From: Treponema sp.
GTDB lineage: Bacteria; Spirochaetota; Spirochaetia; Treponematales; Breznakiellaceae
Assembly: GCA_031267685.1 (NCBI GenBank)
Contig: JAIRYV010000009.1
Span: forward strand, 31,959 to 95,958
DNA: 64,000 nt
Direction: 5' to 3'
In this document: in pieces, positions 8,159 through 17,486 of the stretch
Position numbering within the stretch: the stretch's first letter is position 1
Layout: every line of letters starts with the position of its first letter
Notes under the pieces: model-generated
What the model was told of the DNA's origin: nothing
Seen by the model: only the letters and a program-made list of their open reading frames with translations
The model's database searches: none
Made by a program: the position numbers and the translations under genes

Positions 8159-9508
8159 TTACCTCGTCAGCTTCTTCATCCAATCATAGCGATTGAGCTT
8201 GATCACCGCTACGATACACTTGATAATCTGGTCGCACTTGAGGCAGGCAAAAGTAAGTACAGGTGGGAAGTGGAAGACAAAGGCAGACACCAGGGCTGAT
8301 GGGATAACCAGCAACCACACATGGAAGAGGTCGTTAATAAGCACAAAATGAGTGGCGCCGCCAGCGCGAACAATGCCGGTTAAGACCGACATCTGGTACG
8401 AGGTCCCAATGATGGTAACTGAGAAAACCGAGAGGAACTGAATAGCATAGGCGTGTGCCTCAGCAGAGATGTTCGGGAAACCAACTGCTAGAATCAGGTC
8501 TTTGGTAGTGAAGATAAGCAGCGAGGTAATAACGCCAAAACATAAAAAGATTACCTGCAAGGTGTTGGCATAAGGTTTCAGCTTGTCGTAGTCGCCTGCA
8601 CCCACTGTGCGCCCGATAATGACGCCGCTTGCATTGGCAATGCCGTATACAACTACGCCCAGCATCTGGTGAAGGTTGGCGGCGATGGTGTTTGCCGCCA
8701 ACACTTCAGTTCCAAGCCGTCCCAGTATGGCGACCTGCGCGACGCCCGCAATACCCCAGCAAATGTCGCCTAGAATAACCGGAAAGCCGTACCTGAAAAA
8801 GTCGTGCTGTATATCCGCGTTATGCAGGACAAGTTCACGTATCCTCCACCTGAGCGCCGTGTCTCTGAACCGCACATAGCTAAAACTCACGCCGAACTCA
8901 CAGGCACGGGCAAAGACTGTGGCAATAGCCGCACCGCGCACACCCAGCGCCGGCAGTCCTAGATTGCCGAATATCAGTACCCAGTTGAGGAAGACATTGA
9001 CGCAGAAGCCCACTACCGAACTGATAAAGCCAATGCGCGTGTTTTGGGTGCAGCGCATTGCCGCCAGAAACACACCGTTGAGACAGAAGAAAATGTAGGA
9101 GAAGCAGACAATGCCAATGTACTTGATGCCCTCGTCAATCACAGCCTGCTCCCTGGTGAAAAATCCCAGTACCTGACGCGGAATCAGCAGCGCCAGAACC
9201 ATGAACGCAAGCCCTACGCCAAAGGCAGACTTAATCGCTATGTTTATAACGATCTTGGCTTTTCGAGAGTCTTTCTTACCCAGATACTGGGCGGCTAGAA
9301 TCACCAGCGCCGCGCTCAAACCCGCGTTCAACATCTGAAGCATCCACTGTATCTGGTTTGACAGAAACACGCCGGACAAAGCCTGGTCGCCCAGAGACCC
9401 AACCATGAAGTTATCCATGAGGCCAATGCCAAAGGTGATGAGGTTTTGCAGTACCAGAGGCACAGCAATCTTCGCCAGTGTTATATAGAAGGATTTATCT
9501 TTAATCAC
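8159..9508 (-). CDS. MATE family efflux transporter
   Basis: The 449-residue protein is very hydrophobic with about 12 membrane helices. It starts in the way typical of MATE proteins (LAKIAVPLVLQNLITFG, then DNFMVGSLGDQALSGVF); this family exports drugs, toxins or metabolites in exchange for Na+ or H+. Internal similarity between halves is visible (ALGVRGAAIATV and related). The start codon is GTG, three bases after the TGA of the zinc protease gene upstream, so the two genes form an operon. The substrate is unknown. Confidence 0.93.
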   Translation of the reverse strand: MIKDKSFYITLAKIAVPLVLQNLITFGIGLMDNFMVGSLGDQALSGVFLSNQIQWMLQMLNAGLSAALVILAAQYLGKKDSRKAKIVINIAIKSAFGVGLAFMVLALLIPRQVLGFFTREQAVIDEGIKYIGIVCFSYIFFCLNGVFLAAMRCTQNTRIGFISSVVGFCVNVFLNWVLIFGNLGLPALGVRGAAIATVFARACEFGVSFSYVRFRDTALRWRIRELVLHNADIQHDFFRYGFPVILGDICWGIAGVAQVAILGRLGTEVLAANTIAANLHQMLGVVVYGIANASGVIIGRTVGAGDYDKLKPYANTLQVIFLCFGVITSLLIFTTKDLILAVGFPNISAEAHAYAIQFLSVFSVTIIGTSYQMSVLTGIVRAGGATHFVLINDLFHVWLLVIPSALVSAFVFHFPPVLTFACLKCDQIIKCIVAVIKLNRYDWMKKLTR

Positions 9509-9511
9509 AAA

Positions 9512-10189
9512 TCAGTGCCGGTCCCGGGCAAGTAGGATAAGCCGGATAAAGCTCATCAGCGCGGTGAGAGCAGAGGCAACGTAAGTAAGGGCAGCGGCGG
9601 TAAGCACTTTTTTAACCCCATCGAGTTCCTCTTCGTTTAATACATGATTCTCTCTCAGAAGCGTGATTGCCCGCGCCGAAGCGTTGAACTCGACCGGCAG
9701 AGTGATGACATAAAACAACACCGACACGCCAAAGAATATGATGCCCAGATTGATCAGCAGGGGAAACGACAGCAGTAAGCCAGCCAGTGCCAGCCACGGC
9801 CCAACTGCCGAGCCAATGTTTGCCACTGGCACCAACGTACTCCGCAGCCCCAGTGGGGCGTAGGACACAGCATGCTGTATCGCGTGGCCAGTCTCGTGCG
9901 CCGCAACACCAATGGCCGCAATGGAATTCTGCGCAAACACAGGCTGGGAAAGGCAAAGTGACTTGGTCATCGGGTCATAGTGGTCAGTGAGCGCCCCCCG
10001 CGTAGGCTGTATCCCCACATCATGGATGCGGTTCACCTTCATCAGCAGGGCAGCAACGTCCCGTCCGGTGAGCTTATGGGAACAGCGCACCTGTGAATAC
10101 TTCGCAAATGTGGACTTCACGAGTATCTGTGCAATCACTGACAACAACAGCGTCGGCGCCACCAGTACCAGATAGTAAACATCAAACAT
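9512..10189 (-). CDS. YugP-like membrane zinc metallopeptidase
   Basis: The 225-residue membrane protein has an N-terminal helix, the zinc motif HETGH at residues 98-102 (AAHETGHAIQHA) and several later hydrophobic helices. This is the layout of the neutral zinc metallopeptidase family that includes B. subtilis YugP; its natural substrates are unknown. The length is normal for the family. GAGG seven bases before the ATG supports the start. It lies directly upstream of the MATE gene and is probably co-transcribed with it; a link in function is not known. Confidence 0.92.
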   Translation of the reverse strand: MFDVYYLVLVAPTLLLSVIAQILVKSTFAKYSQVRCSHKLTGRDVAALLMKVNRIHDVGIQPTRGALTDHYDPMTKSLCLSQPVFAQNSIAAIGVAAHETGHAIQHAVSYAPLGLRSTLVPVANIGSAVGPWLALAGLLLSFPLLINLGIIFFGVSVLFYVITLPVEFNASARAITLLRENHVLNEEELDGVKKVLTAAALTYVASALTALMSFIRLILLARDRH

Positions 10190-10216
10190 TCTAGCCTCTT
10201 CTCTTATTAACGTTGT

Positions 10217-10254
10217 CCACGAATGGCCATGACAACCGTCAAAGCCATTCGTGG
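10217..10254 (-). terminator. Perfect hairpin downstream of the M16 protease gene
   Basis: CCACGAATGGC (10217-10227) and GCCATTCGTGG (10244-10254) form an 11-bp perfect stem starting four bases after the end of the protease gene. There is no T run on the minus-strand side, so it is either an unusual terminator or a 3'-end stabiliser. Confidence 0.6.
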
Positions 10255-10258
10255 GCTT

Positions 10259-13138
10259 TTACTTCCAGTTTTCAGGATACAGCATAAACTCCGCAGGACC
10301 GTTTGGCAAAAGCCGCACTACCATCGCCTGTATGTCCGCCGGCGTCAACGCCTCATAGAACGACAAACGCTGGTTCAGACGGCTCAATGGCGACTGGTAT
10401 ATCACAGCCGAGTTACTGTAACTCTGCGCAATATAGTTATTACTCTGAAGGTTCCTCTCGTAAATATTCTTCAGAATTTCAAGCGCCTTAGCAAAAGTGT
10501 CCGCATCAATATCGCCATTAGCAATCAGCTCAAGCTGCGCTTTCACCGCTGCTCTCAGTTCAGTAACACGATTCGGATCACAGCCAAAGAAGATATTCAT
10601 CTGAAGCTCCTCGTCAGGCGGCAGAGGCTGAAGCGACACTGGCGCCGTTATGCTGTAAACGCCACCCAGTTTCTCACGGATTTCGCGCATGAGGACAATC
10701 TCCAGATACTCGGTTAACGCCTCACTCACCGCATTGTCAGCCTCACTGAACGGCTCATCGTTGAAGTAAGCCATGTAAACATAGCTCTGCTCTTCCCTGC
10801 CTTTGTAGATATTCTCTTCCATCTGCCCCGGGCGCGTGATTGACGTATTCTCCCACTCATTGAAACGCTCACGATCCGACGGAATTGCCGCAAGGTAGGC
10901 TTCCGTGTACTCCCACATGGCGGCAATGTCAATGTTCCCCACAAAGGTAAAGACATAATCAGCCGGGTTAAGAGCGCGACGCGCAAAGCTAAGCGCCTCA
11001 TCAAGGTTCACGCGATCAAGGTCAGTAACGGTAAGCGGCATAAAATACGGGTTATTGCCCGCTATGACTCGGTTTATCTCATCACTGTAGTAGACTATGG
11101 GAACCTCCATGCGCTGAGTGAGGATAGCACGGTACTGTTCAAGGATAACCGTTATGATGTCAGCATCAATACGCGGATGGGTAAAACCAAGATACAGCAG
11201 TTCAAACAAGGTCTTGAGGTCATTGGTGGAGGCAGAGCCATTAACCGTGCGCGTCCACGCCGAATTTTCAAAGCCAACACTTACCTGCTTACCAGCAAGC
11301 TTTTTGCTCAGTTCCTGCTGAGTGTATGGCCCCATGCCAGAGGCATTGAGCAGCTCCGAACTCAGACGAGCACTGATGCTCTGTTCCACCGCCGCGCTGG
11401 TAATGCCGCCCCGCGCCTGTGCAACCAGCGTGATTTGGTTATTCTGATTGGCGGTTTCTTTCAATATAACTGTAGCGCCATTGCTTAACTCCCAGATGAG
11501 CGCACCAGTTTCCTCGTCCAGTGCCTCCGCCACAATAAAGCCCGGTACTGGCTCCTCCTCAAGCAGTTCTTCGCCGAGGTCTTCATTCGTCGGCGGCGCT
11601 ATAGGCGCGACAGCGGTCTGTACTACGAGTTGCTGCACCTGCGTTTTTGAAGGCAGCAGCGGTAGTTCACTATCCGGCGCAAGAATAAAGAGCGAAAGCT
11701 CGTTAGCAGCAAAGTATGCCCGCGCTGCCAATGCAATATCTCGGGCAGTGATGCCAGGAAGCAGACGTTGAACAGCGTCTAATTCCCATGAGACGCCTGG
11801 CACTAGTTCGTCTCGCAGGAAATGCTCGATAAGCTGTGAAACATAGAGATCGGAATCTATCCGGTCACGCTCGGAATCCTGCGTTTGTAAGCTGGACAAA
11901 AGCACCCGTTTAGCGCGATCAATCTCAGCGTCAGTAAAACCGTAACGCTCAATGCTCTTCTTTTCGAGCAAGAGCGCGCGAATCGCGTCTTCAAAGCCCC
12001 CACTCTTCGCCTCCGCAACCAAGACATAGAAGCGCGATGAGGCACCGTAGTTTTCAATCATCGTGCCAGCGTCCAGATACGGCGCGTCCGATTTCGCAGC
12101 AACATCGCTAAAACGACTGCCTATCATCTGCGCAATGAGCTTATCAATAATAAGCTCACGGAACGCGGCAAGGTCAGTACCAACCTTCTTCTGCGGCAGT
12201 TTGTAATAAAGATAGGCAGCTCTAAAGGGGAACTCCGGGTCAGTGAAGGTTGCGGTTGAGAACGTCGCAGGTTTGGGCGGCGCGAGGTTGTATTCAGGGC
12301 GAACTGTAGGCGTCGCGGGTTTGGGCGCGGTAAAGTGCGCTGCCAGTTCCGCCTCTAAAGCCGCGCCATCAAAGTCTCCAACAAAGATGATCGCCATGTT
12401 ATCCGGCTGATACCAGCGCTGATAGAATGCCTTGAGCTGCTCAGCGCTCGCAGTCTGAATTATTTCCGGTAACCCGATGGGCAGACGCACCGCATAGCGC
12501 GAATCCTTGAACAGTATCGGCAACAACTGCTGCCGTATCACACGATCCACCGCGCCTAAGTTCATACGGTATTCTTCCATTATAACACCGCGCTCCTCAT
12601 CAACGTCTTGCGGCGTAAAAGTAATGGCGTAAGACCAGTCGTCGATGATGGCCAGAGCCTTCTCTGGAATCTTCTTGACTCCGTTCACCATTTCAATCGG
12701 CGTCTCAATGCTATAAACCGTACTATCAAAGCCAGTATACGCATTAGCGTCCGAGCCAAGACGCATACCAATAGAATTAAGGTATGCAAGTAGTTCTGCT
12801 TCGGGGAAACGCTCCGTGCCGTTAAAGGCCATGTGTTCAACGAAATGAGCAAGCCCGCGCTCGCTCTCAGTTTCAAGCACTGAGCCGGCATTCACCGCCA
12901 GTGTAAGAAATGCGCGATTTTCAGGTCGCGCATTTTCCAGAATGTAATAACGCAGCCCGTTGGGAAGCGTTCCCTGCCACGCTTTTTCCATGAACGGCGC
13001 CGGATCACTTGGCCGTCCCAGTCCCCCGTATTTGTCAGCTTCGGGGTTGGCGTACAACACTGCCGGCAAAACGAGTCCTGCCATAATAAAAAGGAAGAAC
13101 CTCAGCCACGCAGCTTTCGATAACAAATATGTATTCAT
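10259..13138 (-). CDS. M16 family zinc peptidase (insulinase/pitrilysin type), exported
   Basis: This 959-residue protein has a signal peptide (FFLFIMAGLVLPAVLYA, cleavage near residue 30) and the inverted zinc motif HFVEH at residues 98-102 (AHFVEHMAFNGTERFP), with a further acidic ligand region near 181 (DVDEERGVIMEEY). Two M16 modules follow one another: an active N-terminal half and a C-terminal half starting near 540 that lacks HxxEH, as in pitrilysin-like enzymes. It should degrade peptides outside the inner membrane. The ATG has no ribosome-binding site but a TATAGT box seven bases upstream, suggesting a leaderless mRNA. Confidence 0.95.
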   Translation of the reverse strand: MNTYLLSKAAWLRFFLFIMAGLVLPAVLYANPEADKYGGLGRPSDPAPFMEKAWQGTLPNGLRYYILENARPENRAFLTLAVNAGSVLETESERGLAHFVEHMAFNGTERFPEAELLAYLNSIGMRLGSDANAYTGFDSTVYSIETPIEMVNGVKKIPEKALAIIDDWSYAITFTPQDVDEERGVIMEEYRMNLGAVDRVIRQQLLPILFKDSRYAVRLPIGLPEIIQTASAEQLKAFYQRWYQPDNMAIIFVGDFDGAALEAELAAHFTAPKPATPTVRPEYNLAPPKPATFSTATFTDPEFPFRAAYLYYKLPQKKVGTDLAAFRELIIDKLIAQMIGSRFSDVAAKSDAPYLDAGTMIENYGASSRFYVLVAEAKSGGFEDAIRALLLEKKSIERYGFTDAEIDRAKRVLLSSLQTQDSERDRIDSDLYVSQLIEHFLRDELVPGVSWELDAVQRLLPGITARDIALAARAYFAANELSLFILAPDSELPLLPSKTQVQQLVVQTAVAPIAPPTNEDLGEELLEEEPVPGFIVAEALDEETGALIWELSNGATVILKETANQNNQITLVAQARGGITSAAVEQSISARLSSELLNASGMGPYTQQELSKKLAGKQVSVGFENSAWTRTVNGSASTNDLKTLFELLYLGFTHPRIDADIITVILEQYRAILTQRMEVPIVYYSDEINRVIAGNNPYFMPLTVTDLDRVNLDEALSFARRALNPADYVFTFVGNIDIAAMWEYTEAYLAAIPSDRERFNEWENTSITRPGQMEENIYKGREEQSYVYMAYFNDEPFSEADNAVSEALTEYLEIVLMREIREKLGGVYSITAPVSLQPLPPDEELQMNIFFGCDPNRVTELRAAVKAQLELIANGDIDADTFAKALEILKNIYERNLQSNNYIAQSYSNSAVIYQSPLSRLNQRLSFYEALTPADIQAMVVRLLPNGPAEFMLYPENWK

Positions 13139-13145
13139 AAGCTAT

Positions 13146-13151
13146 ACTATA
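13146..13151 (-). promoter_or_regulatory. -10 box seven bases before the M16 protease ATG
   Basis: TATAGT lies seven bases upstream of the start codon at 13138, so transcription should begin at or next to the ATG. A matching -35 box is poor. Confidence 0.45.
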
Positions 13152-13198
13152 ACAATTCATTTTATTTGCGTCTATCAACTATCAGCCAGCAACGCCAC

Positions 13199-13246
13199 CG
13201 TGAGTACAAGCGACACACGGTGAACCATGCGCCGCTTGTACTCACG
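13199..13246 (-). terminator. Perfect 14-bp hairpin ending the oxidoreductase gene
   Basis: CGTGAGTACAAGCG (13199-13212) and CGCTTGTACTCACG (13233-13246) are perfect complements with a 20-nt loop. The hairpin abuts the stop codon of the gene at 13247. No T tract follows on the minus strand. Confidence 0.65.
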
Positions 13247-14326
13247 TTACTGCAACTTCACCGCCTGTATCTGCGCTTTCACGCAGAGTTCCGCGGCTTT
13301 GAAGCAGTGTTCTTGGGTCATGGCGTTCTCTGTGCGGTTGAGGCAGTCCAGAACAAGCTGGCCAAAGTAGGGATAGCCGACTTTGCCTTCAACATGGTAA
13401 TAGGTTTCTTCCTTACCATTTGCCAGATAGAGATGCCCGCCGCCAGAGCCTTTCTGACCAAGCTGCATATACTTGCGCTGCTCAATAAAGCCCTCAGTTC
13501 CCAGAATCAAGGAACGCCCGTCGCCCCAATTCTGGAGACCGTCGGGCGTGAACCAGTCCACGCGAAAGTAGTGAGTCGCGCCATTATCCCCCACCAGCGT
13601 GGCATCGCCAAAGTCATCCAGTTCAGGATATTGGGGATGGTTGTAGTTCGCGATCTGGCTGTAGGCAACTTTAGCGTCTCTGACACCAGCATAGAACAAA
13701 AACTGCTCTATCTGATGACTGCCAATATCGCAGAGAATCCCGCCGTATTTTTCCTTCTTAAAGAACCAGTCTGGCCGCCCCGCCGCGCCCAGACGATGAG
13801 GGCCAGTTCCCAGCACTTGAATCACGCGGCCAATGGCTCCTTCCTCGATAAGCTGACCAGCAAATACCGCGCTTTCAACGTGGATGCGCTCACTGTAGTA
13901 GCACAGGTACTTTTTGCCAGTCTCCTTCACCTTAGCCTTCGCCGCCTCAAGCTGGACAAGCGTGGTCAGCGGCGCCTTGTCCGTGAAGTAGTCCTTGCCC
14001 GCGCTCATAACGCGCAGCCCCAGAGCGCAGCGCTCGCTTGTTATTGCAGCGCCAGCCACCAGTTTCACCTCTGGATCAGCAAGAATTTCTTCTTCAGAAC
14101 GCGCTGGTATCACGCTGGGGAAAGTTTTGCAGAACCGCTCAACCTTCTTAGGGTCTGGGTCAAAGACGCTCTTCAAAACCGCACCAGCCTCGATAAGCCC
14201 GTTACACATACCGTAGATATGCCCATGATCCAGCGCAATAGCCGCGAATGTGAATTCCCCCGGCTTAACTACTGGATTGGGCTTGCCTTTGGGAGCATAG
14301 TTCATGCCCTCAGATTCCTTTGCCAT
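13247..14326 (-). CDS. Gfo/Idh/MocA family oxidoreductase
   Basis: The 359-residue protein fits the NAD(P)-dependent Gfo/Idh/MocA family: an N-terminal Rossmann part and a C-terminal alpha/beta domain with ILCDIGSHQIEQFLFYAG, the region that normally holds the catalytic histidine. The usual EKP motif is replaced by FTDKAPL near residue 116, which keeps the lysine. The FAAIALDHGHIYGM opening is typical of a branch that lacks the classic GxGxxG start, so cofactor and substrate are uncertain; a sugar or inositol derivative is likely. CAGGAG six bases before the ATG supports the start. Confidence 0.88.
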   Translation of the reverse strand: MAKESEGMNYAPKGKPNPVVKPGEFTFAAIALDHGHIYGMCNGLIEAGAVLKSVFDPDPKKVERFCKTFPSVIPARSEEEILADPEVKLVAGAAITSERCALGLRVMSAGKDYFTDKAPLTTLVQLEAAKAKVKETGKKYLCYYSERIHVESAVFAGQLIEEGAIGRVIQVLGTGPHRLGAAGRPDWFFKKEKYGGILCDIGSHQIEQFLFYAGVRDAKVAYSQIANYNHPQYPELDDFGDATLVGDNGATHYFRVDWFTPDGLQNWGDGRSLILGTEGFIEQRKYMQLGQKGSGGGHLYLANGKEETYYHVEGKVGYPYFGQLVLDCLNRTENAMTQEHCFKAAELCVKAQIQAVKLQ

Positions 14327-14401
14327 ATAAACTCCTGAAATACAAAGATAAAAATGAGTCTATCATACTATGATGATCTTGTTCGACCCACTTCCCCGCG
14401 C

Positions 14402-15163
14402 TCAGGTATGTTTTACCGCTCTTGTGGCGATATACTCCGGTGCATATTCCCTAAGCACGCCTGTATTATCATAATCTTCATATATATCCGTTAAAACAAA
14501 TCCAGCTTTTAATTGTCCACCGATTTGTTCCTCCAAAGAGTGGCTGAACTGAATGTTATCATATTCGCTATTTATCTTTTCAAACAGCTCGTGGTTTTTA
14601 AGCGGGTTATAAGGCAGTTTATGTACCACGACAAGCGGCAGTTTCTCAATATCATCAAATAAAAAATTTATTGCATTATCCATTCCAGCCATTAAGACGC
14701 CGTTATCTTTTAGCACGCGATAACATTCATTCCAGATGTGATACACATCTTCGACATAACAATTTGACACAGGATGAAATATTAGGTCAAACTCAGCGTT
14801 ATTGAACGGAAAGCGCTCAGTCATATCAGCTTTAACGATGTTTATCGAATACGCTTCTCTTTCGGAAACGTATTTTTCGCTAGCGAGTTGTTCGTCTGAA
14901 TAGTCAAGCACAGTACAATCAGCGCCTAAAGCCGCGAAGACAGGCATCTGCTGTCCGCCGCCGCTTGCAAGCCCCAGCAACTTTTTCCCCTTTAGTGCGG
15001 GGAACCATTCCTGCGGAACGTATATGTTTGGCGTTAATAGCACATGGCATTCCCCGTTTTTTGCTTTGAGGTAATCCTCATGACTGATAGGAATCCCCCA
15101 TTCCCAGCCATTCTTTACCCATTTGTTGATCATAGCGACATTAACATCCGTATATTTTTGCAT
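14402..15163 (-). CDS. Class I SAM-dependent methyltransferase
   Basis: The protein (253 residues from the chosen start) has the SAM-binding glycine loop LLGLASGGGQQM, an acidic residue after the next strand (CTVLDYSDEQL) and an ADMTERFPFNNAEFDLIFHP segment, all typical of class I methyltransferases. The substrate is unknown. I chose the ATG at 15163 (MQKYTDVNVAMINKW) because AAGGGAG lies ten bases upstream; a GTG at 15169 and a longer form to 15223 are possible. It stands alone, and codon use is more AT-rich than its neighbours. Confidence 0.87.
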   Translation of the reverse strand: MQKYTDVNVAMINKWVKNGWEWGIPISHEDYLKAKNGECHVLLTPNIYVPQEWFPALKGKKLLGLASGGGQQMPVFAALGADCTVLDYSDEQLASEKYVSEREAYSINIVKADMTERFPFNNAEFDLIFHPVSNCYVEDVYHIWNECYRVLKDNGVLMAGMDNAINFLFDDIEKLPLVVVHKLPYNPLKNHELFEKINSEYDNIQFSHSLEEQIGGQLKAGFVLTDIYEDYDNTGVLREYAPEYIATRAVKHT

Positions 15164-15401
15164 TTTCACAACGCTCCCTTCTTGCAGCAACAGTAATATA
15201 GTTCTATAGTATATGCATTGCAATCCCTTGCCAGCTAGTCAACGGGGCATAGTTTTGGAGTGCTTTCCCGATCAGGCCAGCTCTGGGCTTAGGCTTCGCG
15301 GGATCCTGTATGATGAACACCGTTCCCGGACGATTGCCAACGCCCCCAGCCCCTTGACTTTAACGGTGTCCCTTACATACACCAGCGCTGCAATGTGGAT
15401 G

Positions 15402-15464
15402 ATCCATTCTGTCGACAGAATGAAGCATTCTGTCTTCCGGATGATCCATTCTGTCGACAGAACA
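15402..15464. repeat. Three-unit 21-bp tandem repeat with SalI-like palindrome
   Basis: Three 21-bp units follow each other in the spacer upstream of the methyltransferase gene (15164-15698). Units one and three carry ATTCTGTCGACAGAA, a near-perfect palindrome; unit two has ATTCTGTCTTCCGGATG. This is the smallest of the 21-bp arrays. The rest of the spacer shows no gene; an open frame at 15507-15791 on the minus strand lacks a start codon. Confidence 0.7.
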
Positions 15465-15662
15465 CGTCAGCCGTTTCAAACGGATGACCCATTTAGAGTC
15501 GTAATCTCAGCCCTGAATCACTAAAGCCTGTTCTGCATAGCGTAACACAGGGCAGCATTGAACCGCTTCGGTCATTTCCGAGCAGTCAGAAAAGTCCGTG
15601 TCCTTTGGGAGATGACCGGAGAAACACACATTCTTGACTGGCACAAATGTTCTTGCGTATCC

Positions 15663-15692
15663 TTGCCGAACATTGACTAATGTACCTATATT
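15663..15692 (+). promoter_or_regulatory. Promoter of marC, probably leaderless
   Basis: TTGCCG (15663-15668) and TATATT (15687-15692) are 18 bp apart, and the -10 box ends six bases before the ATG at 15699. No ribosome-binding site is present. Confidence 0.5.
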
Positions 15693-15698
15693 ATAACA

Positions 15699-16358
15699 AT
15701 GCTTTCTCAATTTCTCCCGGTATTCTTTACCATGTTTATCGTTATTGATCCCATAGGCTTGGTTCCTCTGTATATTGGGCTTTCCTCTCACATTGAGTTC
15801 GGGCGGAAAATAAAGATCATCCGTAATGCCGTATGTATTGCTTTTGGGGTGCTTCTTGGCTCAGTCCTCATAGGGAAGCACGTACTCGCGCTTTTGGGCA
15901 TAGAGGTTGGCTCTTTCTTCATCGCCGGCGGTATTATGCTCTTCATCGTTTCTATGGAAATGCTCTTTGGAAAGGCAAACCAATCTAAGGTTTCAAGCCG
16001 GGAGCGGTCGGACACTTCGGGGAGCGGAGAGGATGGCCAATCCTTGGCAGTCTTTCCTCTGGCGATTCCCATGCTGGCTGGTCCTGGGTCTATTACGGCA
16101 ATCATACTGTATACGGGCAGTGCCGGAGAGACTCAGGAAACAGGCTCTGTTATGATGATGGTGATGCTAATCCTTGCTCTGCTCATCATCATGGCTATTG
16201 TGTGGATTGCCCTCAGAGGTTCCGAGCTTATACTGCGTATACTGGGCAAGACGGGGGTTTCAGTGCTTGAGCGCATCATGGGGCTGCTTCTCTCTGGTCT
16301 GTCAGTGCAGTTTGTCTACAATGGCATTGCGCGTCTGGGGCTGCTTCTAGGGTTATAG
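15699..16358 (+). CDS. marC: MarC family integral membrane protein
   Basis: The 219-residue protein has six predicted membrane helices in two blocks separated by a charged loop (residues ~92-112, rich in S, E and D). MarC-family marks are FFTMFIVIDPIGLVPLYIGL near the start and FPLAIPMLAGPGSITAIIL in the middle. The family (MarC/YhgN/YchE) is widespread, but its proposed role in antibiotic resistance was not confirmed and its function is unknown. It appears to be a single-gene unit with a promoter touching its start codon. Confidence 0.92.
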   Translation: MLSQFLPVFFTMFIVIDPIGLVPLYIGLSSHIEFGRKIKIIRNAVCIAFGVLLGSVLIGKHVLALLGIEVGSFFIAGGIMLFIVSMEMLFGKANQSKVSSRERSDTSGSGEDGQSLAVFPLAIPMLAGPGSITAIILYTGSAGETQETGSVMMMVMLILALLIIMAIVWIALRGSELILRILGKTGVSVLERIMGLLLSGLSVQFVYNGIARLGLLLGL

Positions 16359-16463
16359 CAAGAAAAAGGACAATAGCTAACCTTGCGTTTGACATACGTA
16401 TCACCTTCGTTAAGGATATACCATTGGCACAAGGCTCTGTGCAGAAAGTGTTTGCCTTACACC

Positions 16464-16492
16464 TTAACAAATGCCCGGTGAAGCTGTATAGT
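16464..16492 (+). promoter_or_regulatory. Sigma-70-type promoter of the ogg operon
   Basis: TTAACA (16464-16469) and TATAGT (16487-16492) are exactly 17 bp apart, 22 bases before the ATG at 16515. GGAGG lies between promoter and start. Confidence 0.7.
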
Positions 16493-16514
16493 GAAGGCGG
16501 AGGTTTAAGAAAAC

Positions 16515-16805
16515 ATGCTTTCAAGAGAAGATTTTGTGTTTACCATTGGCTATGACGGGCCAATGGCAGTGGTGGATAGTCAGGCAAAGCGGCGTTATGC
16601 GGCGCTTTCCACGCGGGAGCTTGCGGAAAAAGGGCTGTTTCGTGCGGCCTATTCATCGGCGCTTTACGCAAAAAGCCGGGAGGAGCTGCACATGGTGGTG
16701 GATATATACAACAAAATAGCAGGAGCGTCCTTTACTGTGGACTCGCCGTTAGATCGGCTCTTCGGGGTGTTTCCTGTGGAGGTCAAACGCTCTATAGCGC
16801 TATGA
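16515..16805 (+). CDS. Small conserved hypothetical protein, coupled to ogg
   Basis: A 96-residue soluble protein, largely helical, with no cysteine pairs, signal peptide or recognised domain. GGAGG stands 11 bases before the ATG, behind a good promoter. Its TGA overlaps the ATG of the DNA glycosylase gene (ATGA), so the two are translated together and may work together. I do not recognise the family; a treponeme-specific protein is likely. Confidence 0.75.
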   Translation: MLSREDFVFTIGYDGPMAVVDSQAKRRYAALSTRELAEKGLFRAAYSSALYAKSREELHMVVDIYNKIAGASFTVDSPLDRLFGVFPVEVKRSIAL

Positions 16806-17461
16806 TGGGTAAAACCGATTTAGGCATGCTCTACGCCAGCATACACAACGAGGTTGAGGCGCGGCTGGAAGAGTTCCGTGTACTTTGGGCGCATGGCTCA
16901 GACAGTGAACTGTTGCGTGAACTGTGTTTCTGTATCTGCACACCCCAGACTAACGCGAAACGTGCATGGGCTGCGGTGAACCAGCTGGCGGATTCTGGCT
17001 TGCTTGAAAGCGGCGCCGACGATAGTGCTGCGAGGGAGATGCTTGCCTCGGTGTTGCGTGGGAGCGGCGTCCGTTTTCACAACAACAAGGCTGCGTACAT
17101 TGCGGCTAACCAGCGGCTTTTCTTCCCGAACCCCAGAAGCATGATTGCCAGCATATTGAGCCACGGTGTCAGAGAGGCGCGTGCAAGTTTGGCGCTTCGG
17201 GTTGCTGGCTGGGGGCTTAAAGAGGCGTCGCACTTCTTGCGTAACATTGGTCAGGGAAGCGAAATCTGTATTCTGGACCGGCATATCCTGCGGCAGCTTG
17301 TGGACTATGGCGTTATCGCGGCAATGCCCAGAACACTGTCGGCAAAGGTTTATCTTGAGACTGAACGCGCCATGACGTGCTTTGCGCATGATGAGGGTGT
17401 GCCGCTTGACGCGCTGGATTTGATACTATGGTTTAAGGCAAAAGGAGAGGTATTCAGATAG
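16802..17461 (+). CDS. ogg: N-glycosylase/DNA lyase, Ogg2 type
   Basis: The 219-residue enzyme belongs to the helix-hairpin-helix DNA glycosylases that remove 8-oxoguanine from DNA and cut the abasic site. The hairpin segment [15 protein letters not shown] supplies the catalytic lysine at 140, and [12 protein letters not shown] the catalytic aspartate at 159; this short form matches Ogg2, best known from archaea and some anaerobic bacteria. It overlaps the upstream gene by four bases. The next gene is a flavin/rubredoxin protein thought to remove oxygen, so the neighbourhood fits oxidative-damage control. Confidence 0.9.
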   Translation: MMGKTDLGMLYASIHNEVEARLEEFRVLWAHGSDSELLRELCFCICTPQTNAKRAWAAVNQLADSGLLESGADDSAAREMLASVLRGSGVRFHNNKAAYIAANQRLFFPNPRSMIASILSHGVREARASLALRVAGWGLKEASHFLRNIGQGSEICILDRHILRQLVDYGVIAAMPRTLSAKVYLETERAMTCFAHDEGVPLDALDLILWFKAKGEVFR

Positions 17462-17473
17462 GCTTTTTCTGTG

Positions 17474-17479
17474 TATACT
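17474..17479 (+). promoter_or_regulatory. -10 box seven bases before the rubredoxin-fusion gene
   Basis: TATACT is placed seven bases before the ATG at 17487 with no ribosome-binding site between; the -35 region (TATTCA, 17 bp away) is weak. Confidence 0.4.
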
Positions 17480-17486
17480 ATGCATT

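Noticed and set aside
15507..15791. Minus-strand frame containing cysteine-rich, protein-like sequence (GHLPKDTDFSDCSEMTEAVQ)
   Set aside because: No start codon outside marC and no ribosome-binding site; possibly a remnant, not supportable as a gene.
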